DNA from: Marinobacter sp. LV10R510-11A
Lineage (GTDB): Bacteria > Pseudomonadota > Gammaproteobacteria > Pseudomonadales > Oleiphilaceae
NCBI RefSeq assembly: GCF_900215155.1
Contig: NZ_LT907980.1
Span: 2,170,001-2,234,000 of the forward strand
Direction: 5' to 3'
DNA length: 64,000 nt
Part shown: piece by piece, positions 34,481 to 41,344 of the stretch
Layout: the number at the start of each line of letters is the position of its first letter
Numbering within the stretch: position 1 is the stretch's first letter
Program-made: the position numbers and the translations under genes
Notes under the pieces: model-generated
Database searches by the model: none
What the model was told of the DNA's origin: nothing
Seen by the model: the letters and a program-made list of their open reading frames with translations, nothing else

Positions 34481-34567
34481 CACATAGCCAACCATTCAAG
34501 TACGTTCCCGGCCTGAAGGCCGCCCACCGGATGCCCTAGTCGGGCACCGCTCAGCTTGACGTTAAAT
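34481..34567 (+). repeat. attC of the membrane-protein cassette
   Basis: Starts around CACATAGCCAAC (R' slightly degenerate), followed by CATTCAAGTACGTTCCCGGCC..., GGCCTGAAGGCC, and ends with R'' GTTAAAT. Similar in length and interior to the next attC (CAAG-TTCGTTCCGGCC), so these two form a subfamily. Confidence 0.75.
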
Positions 34568-34882
34568 GCCGGTGATCGCGAAGTCCAGGGCACCTACTAT
34601 CTGGTCTCGATAGTGGGCTAATGAGCCTGCGGCGTTATTCAGTTGTTTGGTGGGCACTGAAGAAATTTGAGGTGTCAGCAAGAGAAGTCTCTGGCCATCG
34701 AAGGTGACTTCTGGCGTCAGGCCCTGCATCGTTTGGTTCCCGAAGGATGAGAGTCTGCCAAGCGGAATAACAATGCGCGTTGCCAGTTCAGATAAGTGCG
34801 GGCTTTGAATGTCGACTAAGTAGGGATAGAACGATTTGCTGGTTTTGCTAGGGTTGGAATATACGTCGAATTGGACCATCAA
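34562..34882 (-). CDS. ccdB: CcdB-family gyrase-poisoning toxin
   Basis: 106 residues matching CcdB: MVQFDVYSNPSKTSK near the start, YPYLVDIQS, TRIVIPLG, and the C-terminal region ending GALDFAITGI, where the CcdB tail (usually a Trp-Gly-Ile-like end) contacts GyrA. Its stop codon lies inside the R'' box of the preceding attC (GTTAAAT), so the toxin gene runs right to the cassette edge, opposite to the array direction. Confidence 0.93.
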   Translation of the reverse strand: MMVQFDVYSNPSKTSKSFYPYLVDIQSPHLSELATRIVIPLGRLSSFGNQTMQGLTPEVTFDGQRLLLLTPQISSVPTKQLNNAAGSLAHYRDQIVGALDFAITGI

Positions 34883-35124
34883 AACTCCCTAAATTCGTCG
34901 CCGAAGCAACCATGCTGCTCAACGAATTCGTTGTAACTTATGATGGCGGCGCGGTTCTCGTCGGCCCATTGAGCTGCTTTGCATTTTGCCAGCTCTTCTC
35001 TCAATGCTCGTTCTAGCGTGGCCGAGAGATTGATGTTCAGCGCTCGTGTTTTTGCAAGAAGGTCGCTATTCACGGACAGATTCGTTGCTTTTTTAGGAGA
35101 AGCTATATCGTAGAGCTCGTGCAT
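34879..35124 (-). CDS. ccdA: CcdA-family antitoxin
   Basis: 81 residues, ribbon-helix-helix N-terminus (KKATNLSVNSDLLAKTRALN) and an acidic C-terminal toxin-binding tail (WADENRAAIISYNEFVEQHG). Overlaps ccdB by 4 bases (ATGA), antitoxin first. The unit has its own promoter reading against the array; a likely one lies at 35130-35190, where direct repeats such as ATGCGTATATGCATGCGCAT occur. Confidence 0.93.
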   Translation of the reverse strand: MHELYDIASPKKATNLSVNSDLLAKTRALNINLSATLERALREELAKCKAAQWADENRAAIISYNEFVEQHGCFGDEFREF

Positions 35125-35195
35125 TTTGGCCTCCGCAGAGAACTATTTTCTGACGTTAATATAGTTTATGCGTATATGCATGCGCATTCAAATGC

Positions 35196-35281
35196 ATTTA
35201 ACACGTCAATCAAGTTCGTTCCGGCCCTCTAGGCCTCCATCGGACGCCCTTGTCAGGGTGCCGCTTATTTCAGCGTTAAAT
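35196..35281 (+). repeat. attC of the ccdAB cassette
   Basis: R' ATTTAAC, inner arms GGCCCTCTAGGCC and GACGCCC...GGGTGCC, R'' GTTAAAT. 86 bases. The R' box is the exact complement of the cassette's own start (34561), so the ccdAB cassette is complete: 34562-35275. Confidence 0.88.
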
Positions 35282-35346
35282 TCTTTGGCGCTCTCTCATT
35301 GACTATGATGTAATACGTTGTAGTTAATGAGTTTGAGGATACAGAA

Positions 35347-35619
35347 ATGAGTGTCACTACAGTCCGTCTACAGGCAGAAGTTGAGCAGCACCTGGAAGCA
35401 ATCGCTGGCCGGCTCCATCGGAGCAAAGGCTGGGTGATCAATCAGGCACTGTCGGAATACATAGAAAAGCAGCAGCTTGAGCAAGAGCGCTGGAATCAAA
35501 CGCTGGAGGCAATGGAATCTGCTGCCCAAGGGAAAGTAGTTGATGCCAGCGAGGTCCATAGTTGGCTCAATAGCTGGGGCACCAATAACGAGCAGGATGC
35601 GCCAAGGTCAGGTAAGTGA
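35347..35619 (+). CDS. parD: ParD-like antitoxin (ribbon-helix-helix)
   Basis: 90 residues: SVTTVRLQAEVEQHLEAIA and RSKGWVINQALSEYIE form a ribbon-helix-helix DNA-binding domain; the C-terminal half is the flexible toxin wrap (VVDASEVHSWLNSWG, typical of ParD/RHH partners of ParE). Overlaps the toxin by 4 bases. A promoter-like region with TTGACT...-17...TAATAC lies at ~35301-35325. Confidence 0.92.
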   Translation: MSVTTVRLQAEVEQHLEAIAGRLHRSKGWVINQALSEYIEKQQLEQERWNQTLEAMESAAQGKVVDASEVHSWLNSWGTNNEQDAPRSGK

Positions 35620-35900
35620 AACTGGTTTACACGGATGAAGCCATTAAAGATCTGAAACGCCTCAGGGAATTCATCGAAGTCCACAACCGTTCTGTGGCAG
35701 CCAAGATAGCTGCAGAGCTAGTTGTTGGCAAAATTGAGTTACTTCCAGAATTCCCCAAATTGGGAGTACCAGTTGAATTAGCTCCGGTGCCTGAATCAGT
35801 CCGCGACATGGTTTTTGGCAAGTATGTTGTCCGCTATTCAGTACATGCCAGTGCCATAATCATTCTCCGGATATGGCATGGTCTGGAAGGTGAACGATAG
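35616..35900 (+). CDS. parE: ParE-family toxin
   Basis: 94 residues starting at GTG, coupled to the antitoxin. KLVYTDEAIKDLKRLREFIEVHN, VGKIELLPEFPKLGVP and RDMVFGKYVVRYSV are the conserved ParE/RelE-fold features. ParE members usually poison gyrase. The cassette ends 3 bases beyond its stop at R'. Confidence 0.93.
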   Translation: MKLVYTDEAIKDLKRLREFIEVHNRSVAAKIAAELVVGKIELLPEFPKLGVPVELAPVPESVRDMVFGKYVVRYSVHASAIIILRIWHGLEGER

Positions 35901-35902
35901 CA

Positions 35903-35980
35903 ATTTAACCAGTCGCTGTTGTCGGACAATTTCTCCACCGCTTTGCTGCTCCAAAATTACCGCAAAGCTTAGAGTTAACT
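35903..35980 (+). repeat. attC of the parDE cassette
   Basis: R' ATTTAAC, stem arms CTTTGC / GCAAAG around TGCTCCAAAATTACC, R'' GTTAACT. The R' box matches the start of its own cassette (GTTAAAT at 35275). Confidence 0.85.
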
Positions 35981-36028
35981 ATTCAAGCGGCACTGGCGCT
36001 GTAATTACAGTGTAGGTATAGTGTAGTT

Positions 36029-36325
36029 ATGCAGCACTTGAAATTTGAATGGGATACCGTAAAAAGCGCTTCCAATCTGAGCAAGCATGGTGTCTCGTTC
36101 GAAGAGGCCAAGACTGTGTTCACAGACGAATTCGGTCGCCTGCTAAGCGACCCGGAGCATTCCGGCATTGCAGAAGATCATTTTCTCCTGCTGGGGTCCA
36201 GCCTTCGGTCGAAGCTGCTTGTTGTCTGTCACTGCGTCAGAGAAGCTGAATCTGTGCGCATCATCTCTGCTAGGAAGGCCAACAAGAACGAGCGACAAAT
36301 TTACGAGAGGTTCCGTTATGCGTGA
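36029..36325 (+). CDS. brnT: BrnT-family toxin
   Basis: 98 residues with the BrnT signature: FEWDTVKSASNLSKHGVSFEEA, VFTD, DHFLLLGSS, then VVCHCVREAESVRIISARKA and the end ERQIYERF. BrnT is a ribonuclease of RelE-like fold. It overlaps the antitoxin gene by 8 bases, toxin first. Confidence 0.95.
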   Translation: MQHLKFEWDTVKSASNLSKHGVSFEEAKTVFTDEFGRLLSDPEHSGIAEDHFLLLGSSLRSKLLVVCHCVREAESVRIISARKANKNERQIYERFRYA

Positions 36326-36527
36326 TCACTATGACTTTTCAGAATCCAAGCCCAACCCCTACGCAGCGAAACTGAAGAAGCAGGTTACGATCCGTCTCGA
36401 CGAAGACACTGTTCAGTATTTCAAGCAAATGTCGGAGCAGAAAGGAATCCCGTACCAAAGTCTTATCAATCTGTACCTCAGGGATTGCGCAGCTTCAAAC
36501 AGAGATCTTAAGCTTCAGTGGCAGTGA
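36318..36527 (+). CDS. brnA: BrnA-family antitoxin
   Basis: 69 residues from the ATG giving MRDHYDFSESKPNPYA; a longer frame exists upstream but lies inside brnT. Ribbon-helix-helix DNA-binding part QVTIRLDEDTVQYFKQMSEQKGIPYQSLIN as in BrnA. Ends 2 bases before the R' box (AGTTA), which is broken by an intron remnant. Confidence 0.93.
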   Translation: MRDHYDFSESKPNPYAAKLKKQVTIRLDEDTVQYFKQMSEQKGIPYQSLINLYLRDCAASNRDLKLQWQ

Positions 36528-36534
36528 TAGTTAA

Positions 36535-36593
36535 TCGGGTAGCCGGGGGTATCTAACCCCCAGCCCCCTCAACACTCTGCACCGATGCGTCGG
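36535..36593 (-). mobile_element. Group IIC intron relic C (3' end only)
   Basis: Domain VI and part of domain V (ATCGGGTAGCCGGGGG on the plus strand, then CAACACTCTGCACCGATGCGTCGGA) with no 5' half. It shares the CCGATGCGTCGG insertion with the other small copies. Located in the R' box of the brnTA cassette. Confidence 0.75.
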
Positions 36594-36634
36594 ATGCTTG
36601 CTGCCCGCAGCAATGCTGGGCTGGGGTGTTATGC
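36594..36634 (+). repeat. attC of the brnTA cassette (right part)
   Basis: TGCTTGCTGCC-CGCAGCAATGC stem and R'' GTTATGC; the left part has been lost with the intron deletion. Confidence 0.6.
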
Positions 36635-36652
36635 ATTTAGTCTGGAGGCAGC

Positions 36653-37032
36653 GTGAGCGATTATGACACGAGTTTTATGGCAGCCGATGGCCATGAGCGC
36701 GCACTTGAGTTGTTGCGGGGCGCGCCAAGTGGACACATGTTGACGCCGCATGGGCGGGGCCGCTGCGCCTTAGTTCCGAATATGCCCATTTGCTCGAAGG
36801 TATTGAGGCGGCTGATTCAGTAGCAGTGTCTGCGCACAAGTGGTTGTTCCAGCCCAAAGAATCTGCAATTGTGTTTTTCAAGGATGTCGAACTCGCGCAT
36901 GCAGCTATCAGCTTCGGTGGAGGCTATCTTGCAAAACCAAACGTCGGTGTACAGGGTTCCCGTGTGGCTGCGGCTAGCCCGATGGCCAACGTCAATCAAA
37001 TCTACGGGGCGATAATGGAGGCGTGTCGGTAA
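36653..37032 (+). pseudogene. Group II PLP-dependent decarboxylase, internally deleted
   Basis: A GTG start with GGAGG upstream opens a frame (SDYDTSFMAADGHERALELL...), then after a deletion and frame change the sequence reads WTHVDAAWAGPLRLS and DSVAVSAHKWLFQPKES. HVDAAW and SAHKW are the cofactor-aspartate and PLP-lysine motifs of group II decarboxylases (glutamate, tyrosine and aspartate decarboxylases). Only ~110 of ~400-500 expected residues remain, ending one base before the next gene. Clearly non-functional. Confidence 0.75.
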
Positions 37033-37033
37033 G

Positions 37034-37951
37034 ATGCAATCTGTGGTGCTTCTTGATGGTGGCCTGGGCCAGGAAATTTACCGGCGTGCACGCAATGTAA
37101 GCTCGCCGCTGTGGTCTGTTGCAGTGATGCAAGAGCAACCCGAGGTGGTAACGGCCGTGCATGCGGATTTTATCCGCGCCGGGGCAAAAACTTTGACGCT
37201 GAACACCTACACGGCGACACCGAGCCGCTTGCGCAAGCAGGACATGTTGGAGCAGTTGGCGACAATTCATCAGCAGGCTTTTGATGCACTGAGGCGGGCA
37301 ATTGAAACCACCGGTGCGGAGGTGGATATTGCAGGGTGCTTGCCGCCTTTAGCTGCGAGCTATCAGGGCAAACCGCCACGCTCTTTTGAGGATTTACGGG
37401 ATGAGTACGCCCTGCTGGCAAGGCTGCAGGGCTCTGCCGATGTATTCCTGATCGAAACCATGACAAACACTCTGGAAGCGCGGGCCGCCTGCGCCGCCGC
37501 CAGTGATTTGGGCAAACCCTACGGCATCGCGTTTAGATTAGAGGCGAATGGCAAGCTTAAATCTGGTGAGACTCTGGCCGAAGCGGTAGCTGCTGTTACT
37601 TGTTACGCGCCCACCGCGGTGATGCTGAATTGCTGCGATCCCGAGTTGATGACTGCTGCCATGCCCGCACTTGTCGGTATGTATTCATGCACTGGCGGTT
37701 ATGCCAACGCCTTTAAGTCCGTAGAAACCTTGGCAAAGGGTGGTTCGGTGGATGCGCTGGAAGCTCGGGAGGATCTTACTCCGGCGGCTTATATTGCGCA
37801 TGTGCAGCAGTGGCTGGCCAATGGCGCAACGGTTGTCGGTGGCTGTTGCGATATCACGCCTGCGCACATCAGGCATATGGCGAACGTGCTCGCAGACGAG
37901 TTTGAGTTCATTCGATTTTCTAAGCTCGCTTTGCAAGTTGCTGTTTTTTAA
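37034..37951 (+). CDS. Homocysteine S-methyltransferase family protein
   Basis: 305 residues, BHMT/MmuM fold. VLLDGGLGQEI at the start, LNTYTATPSR, LIETMTNTLEA, LNCCDP, and the zinc cysteines in VVGGCCDITPAHI near residue 275. Would transfer a methyl group (for example from S-methylmethionine) to homocysteine. The very C-terminus (FSKLALQVAVF) looks extended. No clear attC follows it, so this pair may be a chromosomal insert rather than a cassette. Confidence 0.88.
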   Translation: MQSVVLLDGGLGQEIYRRARNVSSPLWSVAVMQEQPEVVTAVHADFIRAGAKTLTLNTYTATPSRLRKQDMLEQLATIHQQAFDALRRAIETTGAEVDIAGCLPPLAASYQGKPPRSFEDLRDEYALLARLQGSADVFLIETMTNTLEARAACAAASDLGKPYGIAFRLEANGKLKSGETLAEAVAAVTCYAPTAVMLNCCDPELMTAAMPALVGMYSCTGGYANAFKSVETLAKGGSVDALEAREDLTPAAYIAHVQQWLANGATVVGGCCDITPAHIRHMANVLADEFEFIRFSKLALQVAVF

Positions 37952-38055
37952 CATACATTCATTAGTTGATTCAAAATTGGGCGTAGTTAAGTGGCGTAAT
38001 AACAAAATGCGCGGCCTAATACGCTTGAGACCTCACATACCCACTGGAAAGCTCC

Positions 38056-38565
38056 ATGAACAGTCCGATGTACACGTACTCCGTTCCTGTCCTAAAGCAA
38101 ATGCTGACGGCCTTGCAAGCCATACTCGTGAAGACAGGCGAGCATGCTGCAGCCAAAGGCATAGAGCCAGACGCTCTGCTACAGGCTCGTCTGTCTCCAG
38201 ACATGTTTCCCCTGATAAAGCAGGTGCAAGTTGCTGCTGATTTTTCACGCGGTATCACTGCGCGGCTCGCGGGTGTCGAGGTGCCAACTGTCGAGAGCAA
38301 TCAGACGACCTTCGCTGAGCTTGACGCTCTGTTGACGCAGACCTTGGCTTTTCTGGACAGCGCGAACCCGGCGCAATTTGAAAGCAAAGAGCATAGCGAG
38401 ATCCTCCTGCGGCCAGGTACGCCGAAAGAAAGGAAGCTGAGCGGCGAAGCCTATCTGGCCAGCTACGGTTTACCTCAGTTCTTCTTTCACGTCACCACCG
38501 CCTACGCCATCTTGCGCCACAACGGCATAGCCATCGGCAAGCGTGATTACATGGGCGCATACTGA
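38056..38565 (+). CDS. DUF1993-family protein
   Basis: 169 residues matching the DUF1993 pattern: start YTYSVPVLKQMLTALQAILVK, middle RLSPDMFPLIKQVQVAADFSRG, end PQFFFHVTTAYAILRHNG with RDYMGAY. These are four-helix DinB-like proteins of unknown function that recur in integron cassettes and in Proteobacteria generally. The ~175 bases after it hold only a diffuse inverted repeat (GTGAGCTACGC...GCGCGTGGCTCA) and no convincing attC. Confidence 0.85.
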   Translation: MNSPMYTYSVPVLKQMLTALQAILVKTGEHAAAKGIEPDALLQARLSPDMFPLIKQVQVAADFSRGITARLAGVEVPTVESNQTTFAELDALLTQTLAFLDSANPAQFESKEHSEILLRPGTPKERKLSGEAYLASYGLPQFFFHVTTAYAILRHNGIAIGKRDYMGAY

Positions 38566-38740
38566 CACAATAGGTTTTTACGTGAGCTACGCCTTTCTCT
38601 TACCTAAGAGTCTGCGCGTGGCTCATCAGCGTGCACGCCCTCACCCTTCGGCCGCCGCTGGGTGTCACTTGCGATTCAAGCTGCTGAATCTGGTGTTAGT
38701 TTGAACCGTTTAATTTCGAGCAAGTGCAAGCGTTATTAAA

Positions 38741-38995
38741 TCAGTAATGATACCGGAGCTGAACGATAAGCAGAGCGTCATCTGTGACCTTGTAGACCAT
38801 GCGATCTTCTTCATTGATTCGGCGAGACCAGTAGCCAGCCAGACTATGCTTTAGGGGCTCTGGTTTACCAATACCTTCGAACGGTTCGCGCTTGGTTTCC
38901 TTAATCAACTTGTTGATTCGGTTGAGAACCTTTTTTTCGGTTTTTTGCCAATGCAGATAATCTTCCCAGGCATTCTCGGAGAAGATGCGTTTCAT
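38741..38995 (-). CDS. yoeB: YoeB-family mRNA interferase toxin
   Basis: 84 residues, textbook YoeB: SENAWEDYLHWQKTEKK, INKLIKETKREPFEGIGKPE, LKHSLAGYWSRRINEEDRMVY, ending in RYHY. Catalytic Glu, Arg and His are present. Overlaps the antitoxin by 4 bases. It lies against the array direction and its stop falls just 3 bases after GTTATTA, a degenerate core site. Confidence 0.97.
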   Translation of the reverse strand: MKRIFSENAWEDYLHWQKTEKKVLNRINKLIKETKREPFEGIGKPEPLKHSLAGYWSRRINEEDRMVYKVTDDALLIVQLRYHY

Positions 38996-39243
38996 TCAAG
39001 AAGTTCCTTTTCCTGTCCGCCGCCTTGCTCCAATTCGGCAACGGATTCCAACAATCGGCGGGCATTCTTCGGTGCACGCAGAAGGTAGGCGGTCTCCTGC
39101 AGCGCTTCGTAGTCTTCAAGCGAGATCATTACCACGGATTGCGATTTGCTCCGGGTAATAATGATTGGTGAACGGTCTTCACAGACCTGATCCATGGTTT
39201 TGGCTAAATTGGTTCTGGCGGCTGTGTAGCTAATTGCATCCAT
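38992..39243 (-). CDS. yefM: YefM-family antitoxin
   Basis: 83 residues from the ATG giving MDAISYTAARTNLAKTMDQV, the conserved YefM/Phd start; a longer upstream frame is rejected. IIITRSKSQSVVMISLEDYEALQETAYLLR follows. Just upstream is the dyad TGTACA-N..-TGTACA (TTGTACAATATGTCGACCATGTACAGG, 39254-39281), the kind of site YefM binds to autorepress. Confidence 0.96.
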   Translation of the reverse strand: MDAISYTAARTNLAKTMDQVCEDRSPIIITRSKSQSVVMISLEDYEALQETAYLLRAPKNARRLLESVAELEQGGGQEKELLE

Positions 39244-39253
39244 AGGTTGCTCC

Positions 39254-39281
39254 TGTACAATATGTCGACCATGTACAGGAT
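39254..39281. promoter_or_regulatory. Candidate YefM operator
   Basis: Inverted repeat CCTGTACA...TGTACAGG with 12 bases between, overlapping the promoter region of yefM. TGTACA palindromes are the known YefM-YoeB operator core, so this is a good match. Confidence 0.75.
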
Positions 39282-39350
39282 ACCGTACGCATAAAGACTT
39301 AACAATCAGCCGCACAACAACCGGCGTTGGAGCCGGGAGTACCCATTGGC

Positions 39351-39407
39351 AATTAACAATTCGCAGCAGTGCGCGGCCTATGGCCACCGCTGTGCTCCGC
39401 GTTATGC
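39351..39407 (+). repeat. attC of the yefM-yoeB cassette
   Basis: R' AATTAAC, strong stem GCAGTGCGCGGCC-TAT-GGCCACCGCTGTGC, R'' GTTATGC. 57 bases. Confidence 0.87.
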
Positions 39408-39422
39408 ATAAGGATGTGAACA

Positions 39423-39803
39423 TTGAAGAAGGCATTCACAGTCGAGCTCTACGTTAAAGTCTCTCGAGACCTTTTCAAGATATCCTCGGTATCTGATCCC
39501 AGTCGCGAGCAGGTGTTTACTCCTTCCGAAGCGTTTACAACACAGAGGCTTCTGGTTGGTCAATTTTCCATTGCGGAACGTTGTCTAAAAGACGCCATTT
39601 CGTCAATGGTAGGCAAAAGCCTCATACCCAAATCCGTAAGGGTTGTTGTCCATCCAGAGGAAATGGTTGACGGTGGTCTCAGCGAAATTGAAGCGCGGCT
39701 GTTTAAGGAACTATGTTTAAGTGCTGGCGCGAGAAAAGTGGCTGTTTGGGTTGGTAACCCACTAAGCACTCGAGATCTGGCCAAACTGCTGGAAAATGCA
39801 TAA
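39423..39803 (+). CDS. Cassette protein of unknown function, 126 residues
   Basis: Starts at a TTG with AAGGA upstream, 16 bases past R''. Mixed alpha/beta: EARLFKELCLSAGARKVAVWVG toward the end faintly recalls the late part of MreB-like actin folds, but no ATP-binding motif exists in this small protein. The stop lies inside the following R' box (GCATAAC). I assign no function. Confidence 0.65.
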   Translation: MKKAFTVELYVKVSRDLFKISSVSDPSREQVFTPSEAFTTQRLLVGQFSIAERCLKDAISSMVGKSLIPKSVRVVVHPEEMVDGGLSEIEARLFKELCLSAGARKVAVWVGNPLSTRDLAKLLENA

Positions 39804-39838
39804 CAATACGCGTCACACGGGCGCGCTTCGCGTTAAAC
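39798..39838 (+). repeat. attC of the 126-residue-protein cassette
   Basis: R' GCATAAC, arms ACGCG...CGCGT with GGGCGCGCTT between, R'' GTTAAAC. 41 bases, among the shortest here. R' matches the cassette start (GTTATGC at 39401), so the unit 39402-39832 is intact. Confidence 0.83.
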
Positions 39839-39860
39839 CCCACATAGGATCCTCCGCAAA

Positions 39861-40538
39861 TTGTCCATCCAGGCTGTACTCTTCGATCACGACGGAACAC
39901 TTGTCAACTCAGAACCAGTTCACCTAGAGCTCTGGAATGCGGTTCTTAGTACATACGGGGTTCAGCTGTCGGATCAACTATACAAGGACTTATATGCTGG
40001 CGTTCCGACCCCCGCGAATGCATCTGATTTGGTCAGTCGGTTTGGCATCCCGACCGATGCAGTCGTTCTTGTGGAAGCGAAGAACCTTGAAACCGTGCGG
40101 TATCTGAAGCAGCAATCTTTTCCTTTGATGCCGGGCGTTGCCCAAACAATTTCGTCTTTCCATCAACTAGGTTTAAAACTCGGCGTTGTCACCGGAGCGA
40201 GCGCCAATGGCGTGGGTGTAACGCTTCGTGCCAACGAGTTCGAATCGCTATTTAGTCTTACTGTTTCAGGAGACGATGTGCTCAGAAGCAAACCTGAACC
40301 AGATTGCTACCTGCTGGCTCTTGAACGCCTTTCCCTGCAACCAGAAGATTGCATTGCGATCGAGGATACGGAGCATGGACTTCGCGCAGCAGCGGTGGCC
40401 GGCATTAAATGCCTCGCTATTCCTACCGAAATGTCCAGGCATCACGATTTCTCTTTAGCCTCAGTGGTTCTTCCAAATATGAACGCCGCATGTGAGTATA
40501 TTCAAAGGGTTTACTTGGATGGCGCACGTGAGGCTTAA
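39861..40538 (+). CDS. HAD-family phosphatase/phosphomutase (cassette)
   Basis: 225 residues from a TTG. HAD motif I FDHDGTLVNSEP (aspartate nucleophile), motif II LGVVTGAS, motif III lysine in LRSKPEPDCY, motif IV IEDTEHGLRAA: complete active site. The cap is of the small helical type of beta-phosphoglucomutase/Gph-like enzymes; substrate not predictable. Its TAA is embedded in the following R' box. Confidence 0.88.
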   Translation: MSIQAVLFDHDGTLVNSEPVHLELWNAVLSTYGVQLSDQLYKDLYAGVPTPANASDLVSRFGIPTDAVVLVEAKNLETVRYLKQQSFPLMPGVAQTISSFHQLGLKLGVVTGASANGVGVTLRANEFESLFSLTVSGDDVLRSKPEPDCYLLALERLSLQPEDCIAIEDTEHGLRAAAVAGIKCLAIPTEMSRHHDFSLASVVLPNMNAACEYIQRVYLDGAREA

Positions 40539-40615
40539 CTAATCGCTACAGTACGTTCCCGGCCCGTCGGTCGCCGGGCGTTCCTATCGCGCCGCCGCCT
40601 ATTTCAACGTTATCC
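40533..40615 (+). repeat. attC of the HAD cassette (last clear site)
   Basis: R' GCTTAAC, stem CCCGGCCCG-TCG-GTCGCCGGGCG, R'' GTTATCC. 83 bases. Beyond it no R' counterpart (GGATAAC) is seen, so the recognisable array ends here or within the next cassette. Confidence 0.8.
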
Positions 40616-40633
40616 CCCTAGGAGGAGTTTTTT

Positions 40634-40745
40634 ATGCAGCGTGCTTTTTCAAAGCGAGTAGCTCCCTACGTTGTAGCCGAGCTGGCGAATGCCAATTGCG
40701 CCGGACTTGGCCGCCTTGATTCAAGAGGTTAAGATCGGTGTGTAA
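40634..40745 (+). pseudogene. DUF3703-like gene, internally deleted
   Basis: A strong AGGAGGAG precedes MQRAFSKRVAPYVVAELANAN, which resembles the start of DUF3703 proteins; about 20 codons on, in another frame, the sequence reads PDLAALIQEVKIGV-stop, like the end of that family. The middle (~80-90 residues) is missing, so this is a remnant. DUF3703 genes often accompany heavy-metal resistance genes and small methyltransferases such as the next gene. Confidence 0.6.
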
Positions 40746-40842
40746 CCATACGCGCCATACCCCCAGAGTTGGGTTTGGAAGAAACGGTAGTTGCAGCTGA
40801 CGGCCCTACAAATCCCGAGTCTTAAGCAACAAGGTGGTGAAA

Positions 40843-41301
40843 ATGTCCCTCGAAGCTAAAGTTCCTCCTCCCGTGATCGCGGTAGCTGCCGCAGTTATCA
40901 TTTGGGGCATCTCTTGGTTTGCCCCACAGGTAGCTATGCCCTCTGGCCTCCGATTGTCGGTGTCTCTCGCAATCCTCTTAATGGGCGTCGCTTTCAGCGT
41001 CGCAGGTGTCATATCGTTTCGGCTCGCGCGAACGACGATTAACCCCTCTAGGCCAGAAAAAGCCTCCGCGTTGGTCAGTACAGGCATATACCGGGTCACC
41101 CGAAACCCCATGTATCTGGGGATCTTATTAGTCTTGGTCGCGTGGGCGCTCTTTCTGTCTTCGGCTTGGGGCCTGCTCGCGGCGGTAGGCTTCGTGCTCT
41201 ACATGAATCACTTTCAAATAGCGCCAGAAGAACACGCGCTCTCAGAGCTATTTGGCAAGGAGTTCGAGTCGTACAAGGCTAGCGTGCGTCGATGGCTGTG
41301 A
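40843..41301 (+). CDS. Isoprenylcysteine carboxyl methyltransferase-family membrane protein
   Basis: 152 residues from ATG with AAGGTGG 5 bases upstream. Four to five membrane segments; conserved ICMT features GIYRVTRNPMYLGILLVLVAWALF and the C-terminal EEHALSELFGKEFESYKASVRRWL. In bacteria the substrates are unknown, as prenylated CaaX proteins are absent. Paired with the DUF3703 remnant. Confidence 0.88.
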   Translation: MSLEAKVPPPVIAVAAAVIIWGISWFAPQVAMPSGLRLSVSLAILLMGVAFSVAGVISFRLARTTINPSRPEKASALVSTGIYRVTRNPMYLGILLVLVAWALFLSSAWGLLAAVGFVLYMNHFQIAPEEHALSELFGKEFESYKASVRRWL

Positions 41302-41344
41302 AACCCAACCCGGCTGCATAGAGCGCATTCGCGCCTACCATCCC

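Larger units (their letters stand above)
22939..40615 (+). other. Integron cassette array without integrase (CALIN)
   Basis: A series of short cassettes, each a one- or two-gene unit followed by an attC-like site running from an R' box (YYYAAC) to an R'' box (GTTRRRY). The R' box of a cassette complements the R'' box at that cassette's own start for several units (TGCCTAAC/GTTAGGCA; ATTTAAC/GTTAAAT for the ccd unit; GCATAAC/GTTATGC; GGTTAAC/GTTAACC; AGTTAAC/GTTAACT), which is the signature of integron insertion. By orientation the integrase should lie on the left, where an IS91 element now sits. No IntI is found in the window. Confidence 0.85.

Noticed and set aside
31918..36593. The repeated ATCGGGTAGCCGGGGG blocks as a CRISPR array or a REP family
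   Set aside because: They are not regularly spaced, and each continues into group II intron domain V/VI and, in two cases, domain I sequence.
37952..38055. attC site after the methyltransferase gene
   Set aside because: TAATAACA resembles an R' box but no GTTRRRY follows at a sensible distance.
38566..38740. attC site after the DUF1993 gene
   Set aside because: There is an inverted repeat and GTTAGTT/GTTATTA core-like words, but no R' box pairs with them and no consistent stem could be drawn.
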